Positions 52,632-61,325 of a stretch of DNA of 64,000 nucleotides are shown in pieces. Both the position numbers and the translations under genes were made by a program. How positions within the stretch are numbered: the first letter of the stretch is position 1; each line of letters opens with the position of its first letter. Where the stretch lies: NCBI RefSeq assembly GCF_037083825.1, contig NZ_JBAPLU010000004.1, positions 124,001 through 188,000 on the forward strand, read 5' to 3'. This stretch comes from Klenkia sesuvii (lineage in GTDB: Bacteria; Actinomycetota; Actinomycetes; Mycobacteriales; Geodermatophilaceae). Below the pieces are notes generated by a model. It saw only the letters and a list, made by a program, of their open reading frames with translations. It was not told where the DNA came from and ran no database searches.

Positions 52632-53456
52632 GTGCCGAAGCGACCCGCTCTGCTGGACCGCATCGAGCGCTACTTCGCCCTCTCGCCGCTCCCCGACACC
52701 CCGGTGCGCACGGTGGGCGGGTTGGTGGTGCCGACGGGGTCACCCGACTGGCCCTACCCGGCCCGACCGGTGCCCGGCGGTGGTCCGGTGGCTGCCACCG
52801 ACGTCGAGGAGGCCCTGGCCGTCCAGCGCGCGGCGGGCCTGCCGGAGGCCGTCGAGTGGTTCGCCGAGCGCAACCCCGGGCTCGGTACGGCGGTCCGGGC
52901 CGCCGGCCTGGTCGTCGACGAGCTGCCGCTGCTGGTCGCCGTCGACGACGTCGAGGTCACCCTGCCCGAAGGGGTGCGGTTCTACCTGGTCGGCGCGGAG
53001 GACCCCCAGCTGGCCACCTACCAGCGCCTGGCGCAGCTGGCCTTCGCCGTCCCGGTGGGGGCGGCAGCCGGACCGGTCTCGTCGGCGCCCGGGGTGGCCC
53101 CCGAGCGGCTGGTCGACCCGCCGCAACCCACCGACGTGCTGCGCGAGCGCATCGCGGCCGGTCGGACGGTGATGATGGTGGCCGTCGAGGACGGCGACCC
53201 GGTGGCGGTCGGCTCCCACCAGCCCCTCGACGTCGACGGCGTGGGGTTCAGCGAGATCGTCGGTGTCGCCACCTTGCCCCGGTTCCGGGGCCGTGGTCTG
53301 GGCGCCGGGCTGGCCTCGACCCTAGTCGAGCACGCCCGCGAGACCGTCGACACGGTGTTCCTCGCCGCCGGCGACGACGACGTGGCCCGCGTCTACGAAC
53401 GGGTGGGCTTCGCCCGCATCGGCACCACGCTGGTGGGGGAACGACCCACCGACTGA
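52632..53456 (+). CDS. GNAT-family N-acetyltransferase
   Basis: 274 aa from GTG. The N-terminal half (1-~140) has no recognisable domain. The C-terminal half has the acetyl-CoA motif ATLPRFRGRGLGAGLASTLVEHA and the end motif YERVGFARIGTTLV. Substrate not readable. Confidence 0.85.
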   Translation: MPKRPALLDRIERYFALSPLPDTPVRTVGGLVVPTGSPDWPYPARPVPGGGPVAATDVEEALAVQRAAGLPEAVEWFAERNPGLGTAVRAAGLVVDELPLLVAVDDVEVTLPEGVRFYLVGAEDPQLATYQRLAQLAFAVPVGAAAGPVSSAPGVAPERLVDPPQPTDVLRERIAAGRTVMMVAVEDGDPVAVGSHQPLDVDGVGFSEIVGVATLPRFRGRGLGAGLASTLVEHARETVDTVFLAAGDDDVARVYERVGFARIGTTLVGERPTD

Positions 53457-53547
53457 CCGGCCCGCCGGGTCCGGCGCAGACCGCGGAGCACGCTCGTCGG
53501 ACCGCGCCCGTCCGATCGTGCCCGTCCGATCGTGCCCGTCGCGTCCG

Positions 53548-54498
53548 CTAGCTGCCGGTGGCGGCCTCGGCCGCGGCGTCGAGGGCCGACCGGGCGGCGG
53601 GCCACTCCACCTCGGTCGGGAAGGCGGCCAGCAGCACCACCACGGTGCCGGCGACCAGACCGACCGAGTGCAGGTGCCGGACGCCGTCCAGGCAGCACAT
53701 CCAGCCCTGCTTGGCCGCCACGTCCGGCTCCCGCTCCAGCAGGTCGGCACCCAGCAGGCCGAAGGACTGGTCGAAGCCGTCGGCGCCCAGCGGGGTCGCC
53801 CGGTGGAGGGCGCCGAGCACGCGGTCGGCGTCGTCGGGGTGGGCCACGTCGGGCAGCTGCACGAGGAAGCGCGCCAGGTCCGCCGCCGTGGTGGTGGTGC
53901 TGCCCCAGACTCCGGGGTCCGGTGTGGGGGGCGCGGTGCCCGTCAGGCCGTACCGCGCGACGACGTCGGCCAGCACCGCCGCGCCGTCGTGGGCCACCCA
54001 GAGCTCGGAGGCCGCCGCGTCGTCGGACACGGTCAGCATCGCCTCGATCCGCTGCAGGTCCGCGGCCGGCAGCGGAGCACCGGCGACGCGGGCGGCGGCC
54101 AGCACCCCCTCGGCGAGGTAGAGCTTCACCAACGACGCCGTGGGGACCGGCGAACCGACGTCCCCCGCGGCGGAGGTGCCGGCCACGGACCGGGCCGACG
54201 CGTCGGCGGTCGTGCCCGGCACCTGGGCCGGGTCCTGCGGGGTGACCAGCACGGTCACCGCCCCGGCGGCCCCGAACGCGGCCCGGGCGGCGAGCGCGGG
54301 GTCGGTCTGGGCAGTCGTCCCGACCCGGTCGGTCGCCTCGGCCCCGGCCGGCAACATGGCCCCGGCCGGCGGCGCGGACGCCGTCGGGGTGGGGGCCGAC
54401 CCGGTCCCCGGCGCGGCCGCAGCCGGGCCCGGGACCGACAGCAGACCGGCGACCAGACCGGCGCTGAGCACCGTGACCCGTCCACCCCGACCGCGCAT
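53548..54498 (-). CDS. secreted class A beta-lactamase-like serine hydrolase
   Basis: 316 aa with an N-terminal export signal (about 1-29) and an Ala/Pro-rich linker. Penicilloyl-serine motifs: S122-x-x-K125 in PTASLVKLY, SDD at 158-160 in the SDN position and KQG at 263-265 in the KTG position. I see no clear E166-x-x-N loop, which is needed for deacylation of antibiotics, so it is more likely a PBP-like peptidase or a non-antibiotic hydrolase than a true beta-lactamase. Two extra cysteines (MCC) follow KQG. Confidence 0.82.
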   Translation of the reverse strand: MRGRGGRVTVLSAGLVAGLLSVPGPAAAAPGTGSAPTPTASAPPAGAMLPAGAEATDRVGTTAQTDPALAARAAFGAAGAVTVLVTPQDPAQVPGTTADASARSVAGTSAAGDVGSPVPTASLVKLYLAEGVLAAARVAGAPLPAADLQRIEAMLTVSDDAAASELWVAHDGAAVLADVVARYGLTGTAPPTPDPGVWGSTTTTAADLARFLVQLPDVAHPDDADRVLGALHRATPLGADGFDQSFGLLGADLLEREPDVAAKQGWMCCLDGVRHLHSVGLVAGTVVVLLAAFPTEVEWPAARSALDAAAEAATGS

Positions 54499-54551
54499 GG
54501 TCGTGCGCTACCCGGTGGGGCCCCAGGTCCACACCGGGTGCGTCGTGCCGA

Positions 54552-55085
54552 TCAGGACACCTCGTAGGTGGGCACCAGGGTCGCGCGGGCCAGCGTGTGG
54601 CTGAAGAGGTTGAACCCCAGGAAGGCGCAGGAGGCCTCGGCCGGCACGCCCAGGTCGTCGGTGTCCAGCGCGTGCACCACCACGAAGTAGCGGTGCGGGC
54701 CGTGGCCCTCCGGCGGTGCGGCGCCCACGAACCCGGCGAACCCGGCGTCGTTGCGCAGCTGGAGCGCACCGTCGGGCAGCTCGCCGTCGGCCGCGCCGGA
54801 GGGCAGCTCGGTCACCGAGGCCGGGATGCCGGTCACGGCCCAGTGCCAGAACCCGCTCGCGGTGGGGGCGTCGGGGTCGTAGACGGTGACGGCGTAGCCC
54901 TTCGTGCCCTCGGGGGCGCCTGACCACGACAGCTGCGGCGAGCGGTCCTCGCCGTCCAGGCCCATCTTCCCGCTGACCTGCTCGCGGCCCATCGGCTCGC
55001 CGTCGCGGACGTCGGTGCTGGTCACGGTGAACCCGGGGACCTGGGGCAGGAAGTCGTAGGGGTTGGGCGGCGTGGGACGGGACAT
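54552..55085 (-). CDS. PEBP/YbhB-family (Raf kinase inhibitor-like) protein
   Basis: 177 aa. Contains the PEBP anion-site strings DGEDRSPQLSWSGAPEGTKGYAVTVYDPDAP, here in parts, then FWHWAVTGIPASV and GPHRYFVVVHALD. Cytoplasmic, ligand unknown; bacterial members are often of unknown function. Divergent from the beta-phosphoglucomutase-like gene. Confidence 0.92.
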   Translation of the reverse strand: MSRPTPPNPYDFLPQVPGFTVTSTDVRDGEPMGREQVSGKMGLDGEDRSPQLSWSGAPEGTKGYAVTVYDPDAPTASGFWHWAVTGIPASVTELPSGAADGELPDGALQLRNDAGFAGFVGAAPPEGHGPHRYFVVVHALDTDDLGVPAEASCAFLGFNLFSHTLARATLVPTYEVS

Positions 55086-55191
55086 GGCGGTGCTCCTCCG
55101 GCTCGCGGGACTCGGTCGCACCCAACGTAGGAGGGGGAGCGGCGTCCCGCTCGACAGGTGGAGACGATCTTCGCGCCGTACCGTGCACGGC

Positions 55192-55911
55192 GTGCTCGGA
55201 CTCCCAGACGCCATCCGTGGCTGCCTCTTCGACCTCGACGGGGTCCTCACCCGGACCGCGACGGTGCACCAGGCCGCCTGGAAGCGCACCTTCGACGGCT
55301 TCCTCCACGACCGCGACCCGCAGGCGGGGGAGTTCACCGACTCCGACTACCAGCGCTACGTCGACGGCAAGCCGCGGGCCGACGGCGTCCGCGACTTCCT
55401 CGCCTCCCGTGGCATCGAGCTGCCGGAAGGGTCCCCGGACGACGGACCGGGTGCGGCGACCGTGCAGGGCGTCGCCACCCGCAAGAACGACCTGGTGCAG
55501 GCCGAGCTCGACGAGCACGGCGTCGACGTCTACGAGGGGTCGCTGCGCTACCTGCGGGCGGTCAAGGACGCCGGGCTGCCCGTCGCCGTCGTGACCGCCT
55601 CGGCCAACGGCGAGAAGGTCATCGCCGCCGGCGGCTTCGCCGACCTGGTGGACGCCCGCATCGACGGCGTGGTCACCGCCCGTGAGGGTTACCGCGGCAA
55701 GCCCGCACCCGACACGTTCCTGGCCGGGGCCCGGGCGCTGGGTCTGTCCCCGGCCGAGGCCGTGGTGTTCGAGGACGCCCAGTCCGGCGTGGCCGCGGGG
55801 CGGGCCGGGGAGTTCGGGTTCGTGGTGGGAGTCGACCGGGTGGGCCAGGCCGACGAGCTGCGGGCGCACGGCGCCGACGTCGTGGTCACCGACCTGGCGC
55901 AGCTGCTGTGA
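55192..55911 (+). CDS. HAD hydrolase, beta-phosphoglucomutase-like
   Basis: 239 aa from GTG at 55192; a GTG at 55183 is possible. HAD motif I is FDLDGVLT (nucleophile and acid Asp), motif II VVTASAN, motif III Lys in RGKPAPD and motif IV VFEDAQSG. The helical cap and the length are those of beta-phosphoglucomutases. Adjacent GH65 phosphorylase (73 bp downstream) would yield beta-glucose-1-phosphate, which this enzyme turns into glucose-6-phosphate. Confidence 0.9.
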   Translation: MLGLPDAIRGCLFDLDGVLTRTATVHQAAWKRTFDGFLHDRDPQAGEFTDSDYQRYVDGKPRADGVRDFLASRGIELPEGSPDDGPGAATVQGVATRKNDLVQAELDEHGVDVYEGSLRYLRAVKDAGLPVAVVTASANGEKVIAAGGFADLVDARIDGVVTAREGYRGKPAPDTFLAGARALGLSPAEAVVFEDAQSGVAAGRAGEFGFVVGVDRVGQADELRAHGADVVVTDLAQLL

Positions 55912-55984
55912 CCGAGCTTGCGAGGTCACGCACGAGCACGGCACCGATCGGCACGGCGTCGGCGAGCGCCAGCGAGGTGACGTC

Positions 55985-58342
55985 GTGACCGAGGGGCGGG
56001 CGCACTTCCCGGTCGAGCCGTGGGCGGTGACCGAGACCGCCATCGACCACGAGAGCCTGGCGGTCAACGAGTCGGTGTTCGCCCTGGCCAACGGGCACAT
56101 CGGCATGCGGGGAACCCTGGAGGAGGGCGAGCCCTCCGCCGTCCCGGGCACCTACCTGAACGGGTACTTCGAGGAGCGGCCGCTGCCCTACGCCGAGGCC
56201 GGCTACGGGTTCCCCGAGGAGGGGCAGACCGTCGTCAACGTGACCGACGGCAAGCTCATCAGGCTGCTGGTCGGTGACTCGCCGCTGGACCTGGACTACG
56301 GCCAGGTGATCGCCCACCGGCGCACCCTGGACCTGCGGGCCGGGGTGCTGGAGCGGGTCACCGAGTGGCGCTCGCCCAACGGGCGCACCGTCGAGGTGCG
56401 CAGCACCCGGCTGGTGTCGCTCACCCGTCGGTCGATCGCCGCGATCCGCTACGAGGTGCGCTGCACCGACGACCGCGGCGACCTGTACGTGGCCCTCCAG
56501 TCCGACCTGCTGGCCAACGAGGTGGTCGAGAACACCGGCGCCGACGACCCCCGCGCCGCGGCCGCCCTGCGCAAGCCGCTGGTGGCCGAGCAGCACACCG
56601 GGAAGGGCCGGCACGCCGTCCTGGTGCACCGGACGAAGGCCAGCGGGTTGCGCATGGCCGCCGGGATGGACCACGACGTGCTCACCCCCGACAGCGTCAA
56701 CGAGGACCTGGAGGTCTCCGGCGACCTCGCCCGCTACACCCTGGCCGCCCGGCTGCCGGCGGGTGAGAAGCTGCGGCTGACCAAGTACCTGGCCTACGGC
56801 TGGTCCTCCCGCCGCTCCCCGGCCGCGCTCCGCGACCAGGTCGAGGGCGTGCTGGGCATCGCCAAGCTGGCCGGCTGGGAGCGGCTGGTCTCCGAGCAGC
56901 GCGAACTGCTGGACGGGCACTGGGCCCAGGCCGACGTCACCATCGAGGGCGACGACGAGCTGCAGCAGGCGGTCCGGGTGGGCATGTTCCACGTCCTGCA
57001 GGCCGGCCTGCGCGCCGAGCGCCAGCCCATCCCCGCCAAGGGCCTCACCGGCCCCGGGTACGACGGCCACGCCTTCTGGGACACCGAGACCTACGTGCTG
57101 CCGGTGCTCACCTACACCGCCCCCGAGGCGGTGCGCGACGCCCTCATCTGGCGCTGGACCACCCTCGACCTGGCCCGCGAGCGGGCCCGGGTCCTCGGGC
57201 ACGGGGGTGCCGCCTTCCCGTGGCGCACCATCCGCGGCGAGGAGACCAGCGGCTACTGGCCGGCCGGGACCGCGGCCTTCCACGTCAACGCCGACATCGC
57301 CGACGCCGTCGTCCGGTACTGGCACGCCACCCACGACGAGGAGTTCGACGCCGCGCACGGCACCGAGATCCTGGTCGAGACCGCCCGCCTGTGGGCGTCG
57401 CTGGGTCACCTGGACGACGGGCGCGGCTTCCGCATCGACGGGGTCACCGGCCCCGACGAGTACACCGCCGTGGTCGACAACAACGTCTACACCAACCTCA
57501 TGGCGCAGCGGAACCTGCGCGAGGCCGCCGCGGCGGTGGGCCGCCGCCCCGAGGTCGCCGCCCGGCTGCAGGTGACCGAGGCGGAGGTCGCGGTCTGGGT
57601 CGAGGCGGCCGACCAGATGCGGATCCCGTTCGACGACCACCTCGGCGTGCACATGACCAGCGAGGGCTTCACCCGCCACCAGGAGTGGGACTTCGAGGGC
57701 ACCCCGCCCGACAGGTACCCCCTGCTGCTGCACTACCCCTACTTCGAGATCTACCGCAAGCAGGTGGTCAAGCAGGCCGACCTCGTCATGGCCCTGCACC
57801 TGCGCGGCGACGCCTTCACCCACGAGGAGAAGGTCGCCGACTTCGCCTACTACGAGGCCCGCACCGTGCGGGACTCCTCACTGTCGGCCGCCCAGCAGGC
57901 CGTGGTGGCCGCGGAGGTCGGGCACCTGCAGCTGGCGCACGACTACTGGGGCGAGGCGGCGCTGACCGACCTGCAGAACCTGCACGGCAACTCCGGGCAC
58001 GGCCTGCACATCGCCTCGCTGGCCGGTGGCTGGACGGTGGCCGTCGCCGGCTTCGGCGGGATGCGCGACCACGACGGCCGGCTGACCTTCGCCCCCCGCC
58101 TGCCGCCGCGGCTCGCGGGTCTCGGCTTCCGGGTCGTCCACCGCGGGCGGTGCCTGCGGGTGCGGATCACCGGGGAGCAGGCCAGTTACCAGCTCGTGTC
58201 GGGGGAGCCGATGGAGATCGGCCACCACGGCGAGACGGTGACGGTGACGGCCGACGAGCTGGTGCTGGCGGTCCCGCCGGCACCCGACGTGGAGCCCGTG
58301 CGCCAGCCCGCCGGCTGCGCCCCGCGGCGCCGGGGGCGCTGA
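55985..58342 (+). CDS. GH65 family disaccharide phosphorylase (maltose/trehalose/kojibiose type)
   Basis: 785 aa from GTG with GAGGTG upstream. N-terminal beta-sandwich (about 1-300), helical linker, (alpha/alpha)6 catalytic domain. The general acid Glu is in GVTGPDEYTAVVDNN, and PWRTIRGEETSGYW and FWDTETYVLPVL are typical. The phosphate-binding region HGNSGHGLHIASLAGGW is conserved. Inverting phosphorolysis of an alpha-glucoside gives beta-glucose-1-phosphate and glucose. Which disaccharide cannot be told. Pairs with the upstream mutase. Confidence 0.93.
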   Translation: MTEGRAHFPVEPWAVTETAIDHESLAVNESVFALANGHIGMRGTLEEGEPSAVPGTYLNGYFEERPLPYAEAGYGFPEEGQTVVNVTDGKLIRLLVGDSPLDLDYGQVIAHRRTLDLRAGVLERVTEWRSPNGRTVEVRSTRLVSLTRRSIAAIRYEVRCTDDRGDLYVALQSDLLANEVVENTGADDPRAAAALRKPLVAEQHTGKGRHAVLVHRTKASGLRMAAGMDHDVLTPDSVNEDLEVSGDLARYTLAARLPAGEKLRLTKYLAYGWSSRRSPAALRDQVEGVLGIAKLAGWERLVSEQRELLDGHWAQADVTIEGDDELQQAVRVGMFHVLQAGLRAERQPIPAKGLTGPGYDGHAFWDTETYVLPVLTYTAPEAVRDALIWRWTTLDLARERARVLGHGGAAFPWRTIRGEETSGYWPAGTAAFHVNADIADAVVRYWHATHDEEFDAAHGTEILVETARLWASLGHLDDGRGFRIDGVTGPDEYTAVVDNNVYTNLMAQRNLREAAAAVGRRPEVAARLQVTEAEVAVWVEAADQMRIPFDDHLGVHMTSEGFTRHQEWDFEGTPPDRYPLLLHYPYFEIYRKQVVKQADLVMALHLRGDAFTHEEKVADFAYYEARTVRDSSLSAAQQAVVAAEVGHLQLAHDYWGEAALTDLQNLHGNSGHGLHIASLAGGWTVAVAGFGGMRDHDGRLTFAPRLPPRLAGLGFRVVHRGRCLRVRITGEQASYQLVSGEPMEIGHHGETVTVTADELVLAVPPAPDVEPVRQPAGCAPRRRGR

Positions 58343-58345
58343 GGG

Positions 58346-59041
58346 TCACGGCACCAGCCACCGGACGGCGAGGACCAACGCCGCCAGGTCGACGGCGAGG
58401 AAGACCCCGACCCAGACCAGGCCGGGGAGGCCGGTCAACCGGGCGAGCTGGTCGGCGTCGCTGTCGGGGCTGCGGCGCCGGCGCCGAGCGGCCTGCAGCT
58501 CCGCCACGGTGCGCGGGGCGGCGAGCAGCAGGAACCAGACCACGACGTGGGCGAACCCGGCCTGCCACTGGGCCGGGAGCCACCACGTGGCGGCGAACAC
58601 CACGGCCCCGGTGGCCAGCACCGACCACAGGCCGTAGTAGTTGCGGATCTGCAGCAGCAGCAGCGCCAGCAGTGCCAGCACCGCCCAGAGCATGCCGATC
58701 GCGTGGCCGGCCGCCAGCAGCGCCGCTGCCCCCAGGCCGAGCAGGCCCGGGCCGACGTAGCCGGCCAGCGCGGTGACCACCATGCCCGGCCCGGTCGGGT
58801 GCCCGCGCGAGACCGTCACCCCGGAGGTGTCCGAGTGCAGCCGGATGCCGGCCAGCCGGCGGCCGGTGAGCAACGCGGCCACCCCGTGGGCGCCCTCGTG
58901 GGCGATGGTGACCGCGTGGCGGCTCACCCGCCAGGCGTCGCGCTGGCCCACGAGCACCAGTGCCACGAGGGCGGTGCCCACCAGCCAGGGCAACGCCAGC
59001 GGGGGAGAGGGGGCGGTGACGCGGTCCCAGATCTGCTCCAT
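58346..59041 (-). CDS. M50B-like membrane metalloprotease-family protein
   Basis: 231 aa, five or six membrane helices. The zinc motif H48-E-G-A-H52 (TIAHEGAHG) is in the second helix region, as in peptidase M50B-like proteins; the third ligand is not obvious. Start at ATG 59041. Only 3 bp separate its stop from the convergent GH65 stop. Substrate unknown. Confidence 0.85.
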   Translation of the reverse strand: MEQIWDRVTAPSPPLALPWLVGTALVALVLVGQRDAWRVSRHAVTIAHEGAHGVAALLTGRRLAGIRLHSDTSGVTVSRGHPTGPGMVVTALAGYVGPGLLGLGAAALLAAGHAIGMLWAVLALLALLLLQIRNYYGLWSVLATGAVVFAATWWLPAQWQAGFAHVVVWFLLLAAPRTVAELQAARRRRRSPDSDADQLARLTGLPGLVWVGVFLAVDLAALVLAVRWLVP

Positions 59042-59135
59042 CGTGCAGCAGTCAACCGCGTGCACCTGTGCTCGACGGGTGCGGCACACTGACCTGGCCC
59101 TCCGCCCCCGGAGGACCGCCGTCGAGGAGGCCCCC

Positions 59136-59879
59136 GTGACCACCCCGCCCTTCGTCTACCGGGTCGTGATGGCCATCGGCACCCCCGCCGTCCGCTGGTG
59201 GGGGAGGCTCGAGGTGCGGGGGCTGGAGAACCTGCCACCGTCGGGGCCGACCGTGGTCATGGCCAACCACGACAGCCAGTGGGACCCGGTCGTGGCCGGC
59301 ATCGCCGCCCTGCGCCGCCGGCACCTGCGCGCCCTGGCCAAGGACTCGCTGTGGAAGAACCCGGTGGTCGGCAGGTGGCTCACCGGCATGGGGCAGATCC
59401 CCATCGCCCGCGGCCGGGGTGACAAGGGTGCGCTGCAGGCGGCCATCGACGTGCTCCGCGACGGCGGCTGCATCGGCGTCTTCCCCGAGGGCACCGTGTC
59501 CCGCGGTCGCACGATGCGCTTCCTCTCCGGCGCCGGGCGGCTCGCGCTCGCGGTGCCGGGCACCACGGTGCTCGGTCTGCGGATCACCGGGCAGACCGAC
59601 ATCGTGCGCTTCCCGAAGCGGCCCCGGGTGCTGGTCGAGTTCCTGCCGCCGGCGACCCCGCAGGAGGGGGAGTCCGCGGTCGCGTTGACCAACCGGGTGA
59701 TGCAGCAGGTGCGCACCGGTGCCCCGCCGGTCATCCCGGGTCGGGCGAAGACGGCCGCCAGGTACCGGGCCCTGGTCGCCGAGCACGAGGCAGGCCAGCG
59801 CGGGGACGTCTGGGGCGGGGACGTCCAGGGCGAGGACGTCCAGGGCGAGAGGACCGAGCGCGGGGACCGCGCCTCCTGA
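59136..59879 (+). CDS. 1-acyl-sn-glycerol-3-phosphate acyltransferase (PlsC family)
   Basis: 247 aa from GTG after GAGGAGG. Motif I NHDSQWD (NHx4D), motif II PIARGRGDKG, motif III FPEGT are all present. It acylates lysophosphatidic acid or a related lysolipid at the membrane. The C-terminal ~25 residues carry repeated GDVQGED-like units. Several paralogues are common in actinobacteria, so the exact acceptor is unsure. Confidence 0.9.
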   Translation: MTTPPFVYRVVMAIGTPAVRWWGRLEVRGLENLPPSGPTVVMANHDSQWDPVVAGIAALRRRHLRALAKDSLWKNPVVGRWLTGMGQIPIARGRGDKGALQAAIDVLRDGGCIGVFPEGTVSRGRTMRFLSGAGRLALAVPGTTVLGLRITGQTDIVRFPKRPRVLVEFLPPATPQEGESAVALTNRVMQQVRTGAPPVIPGRAKTAARYRALVAEHEAGQRGDVWGGDVQGEDVQGERTERGDRAS

Positions 59880-59881
59880 GC

Positions 59882-60271
59882 TCAGGCGACGAACGCGGGC
59901 GCGAGGACGGCGGACGACGCGGTCGCCACGACCAGCACGGTCACCGGCCAGCGCCCGGGCCGCCCCCGGCGGACCGCCGAGTGGACGACGGCGGCGACGC
60001 CCAGCGTCAGTGCCGTCACGGCGTCGAGCGCCCACGTGCGGACGGCGGCGTCCAGACCCGTGCGGTCGTGGGCGAACAGGTCCAGGAAGACGTCGAGCCA
60101 GGTACAGGCCATGGCCGCCAGCACCACCGCCACCGAGAACCCCACCGCGGCCTGCGCTGCCCGGTCGCCGTGACCGGGCCACCGGCGTCGACCCGTCCGG
60201 ACCGGACCGGTGCGGCCCGAGGTGGGGTGGCTGGGGACGGCGACCGCGGCGGCACGCTGGTACGGGCTCAT
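59882..60271 (-). CDS. small hypothetical membrane protein
   Basis: 129 aa from ATG at 60271. Basic N-terminus, then about three hydrophobic segments (VGFSVAVVLAAMACTWLDVFLDLF, LDAVTALTLGVAAVVHSAV, VTVLVVATASSAVLAPAFV in pieces). No recognisable family. The stop is 2 bp from the convergent plsC stop. Confidence 0.6.
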   Translation of the reverse strand: MSPYQRAAAVAVPSHPTSGRTGPVRTGRRRWPGHGDRAAQAAVGFSVAVVLAAMACTWLDVFLDLFAHDRTGLDAAVRTWALDAVTALTLGVAAVVHSAVRRGRPGRWPVTVLVVATASSAVLAPAFVA

Positions 60272-60381
60272 GCCCTCGACCCTGCCGGGATGGCGCGCAC
60301 CGCCCCAGGGGGTCACTACTCAGCCCGGAATGTCCGAGCTCGGGCCTACGGTGCGGGCACCACCGAGACCGAGGAGACGCC

Positions 60382-60936
60382 ATGACCACGCTCACCGACC
60401 GACCGGGCACCGCGCTGCTGGTGATCGACGTGCAGAACGGGGTGATGGCGGCCTCGCACGACACCGAGGCGGTCATCGAGCGCATCGGGGGCCTGGTCGC
60501 CCGAGCGCGCGAGGCGCACGTGCCCGTGGTGTGGGTGCAGCACTCGTCCGAGGAACTCCCCGTGGGCAGCGAGCAGTGGGAGTACGTGCCGCAGCTGCAG
60601 CGCGCCGACGGCGAGGCGCTGGTCGCCAAGGAGCACGGCGACTCCTTCGAGGCCACCGACCTGGAGCAGGTGCTGGCCGAGGCCGCGGTCGGGCGGTTGG
60701 TGGTCACCGGCGCGCAGACCGACGCCTGCATCCGGTCCACGATCCACGGCGCCTTCACCCGGGGCTACGACGTCGTGCTCGTCGGCGACGCGCACACCAC
60801 CGAGGACCTCAGCGCGTACGGGGCCCCGGCCCCGGGCGACGTCATCGCGCACACCAACCTGTACTGGGGGTTCCAGTCCGCGCCGGGCCGCACCGCCGCC
60901 GTCGTGCCGGCCGCCGACGTCGCGTTCGCGGGCTGA
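60382..60936 (+). CDS. isochorismatase-family cysteine hydrolase
   Basis: 184 aa. Catalytic triad D16 (VIDVQNG), K83 (AKEHGD) and C116 (GAQTDACI), with the non-proline cis-peptide region before C116. Such enzymes hydrolyse amides (nicotinamidase-like) or vinyl ethers. ATG after GAGGAGA. Five bp before the VOC gene. Confidence 0.92.
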   Translation: MTTLTDRPGTALLVIDVQNGVMAASHDTEAVIERIGGLVARAREAHVPVVWVQHSSEELPVGSEQWEYVPQLQRADGEALVAKEHGDSFEATDLEQVLAEAAVGRLVVTGAQTDACIRSTIHGAFTRGYDVVLVGDAHTTEDLSAYGAPAPGDVIAHTNLYWGFQSAPGRTAAVVPAADVAFAG

Positions 60937-60941
60937 GCACG

Positions 60942-61295
60942 GTGCGCACGCTGGGTGTCACCACCAACCTGCACGTCGAGGACATCGCCGCCGCCGAGGG
61001 GTTCTGGGCGGGGTTCCTGGGCCTGCGTGAGCAGGAGTTCAGCCTCGGTTGGGTGGCCCGCTACACCGACCCGGGCACCGGGGCCCACGTCCAGCTCGTC
61101 ACCCGCGACGCCACCGCGCCCGAGGACTCCGCGCTGACGGTGAAGACCGATGACGTCGACGCCGCGCACGCCGAGGCCGTCGCCGCCGGGTACGAGATCG
61201 TGCACCCGCTCACCACCGAGCCGTGGGGCGTGCGCCGGTTCTTCGTCCGTGCGCCCGACGGCACGGTCGTGAACATCGCCCAGCACCGCGACTGA
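60942..61295 (+). CDS. VOC-superfamily (glyoxalase-like) protein
   Basis: 117 aa from GTG. VOC halves: TNLHVEDIAAAEGFWAGFLGL, LTVKTDDVDAAHAEAVAAGYEI and FFVRAPDGTVVNIAQH. Co-transcribed with the isochorismatase-like gene (5-bp gap). Substrate unknown. Confidence 0.88.
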   Translation: MRTLGVTTNLHVEDIAAAEGFWAGFLGLREQEFSLGWVARYTDPGTGAHVQLVTRDATAPEDSALTVKTDDVDAAHAEAVAAGYEIVHPLTTEPWGVRRFFVRAPDGTVVNIAQHRD

Positions 61296-61325
61296 GGGGG
61301 ATCAGGTGCTGGCTAGGCTGCCGCG

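Noticed and set aside
53507..53534. Two 14-bp direct repeats between GNAT and serine-hydrolase genes
   Set aside because: Only two copies in a simple convergent spacer; not informative enough for a feature.
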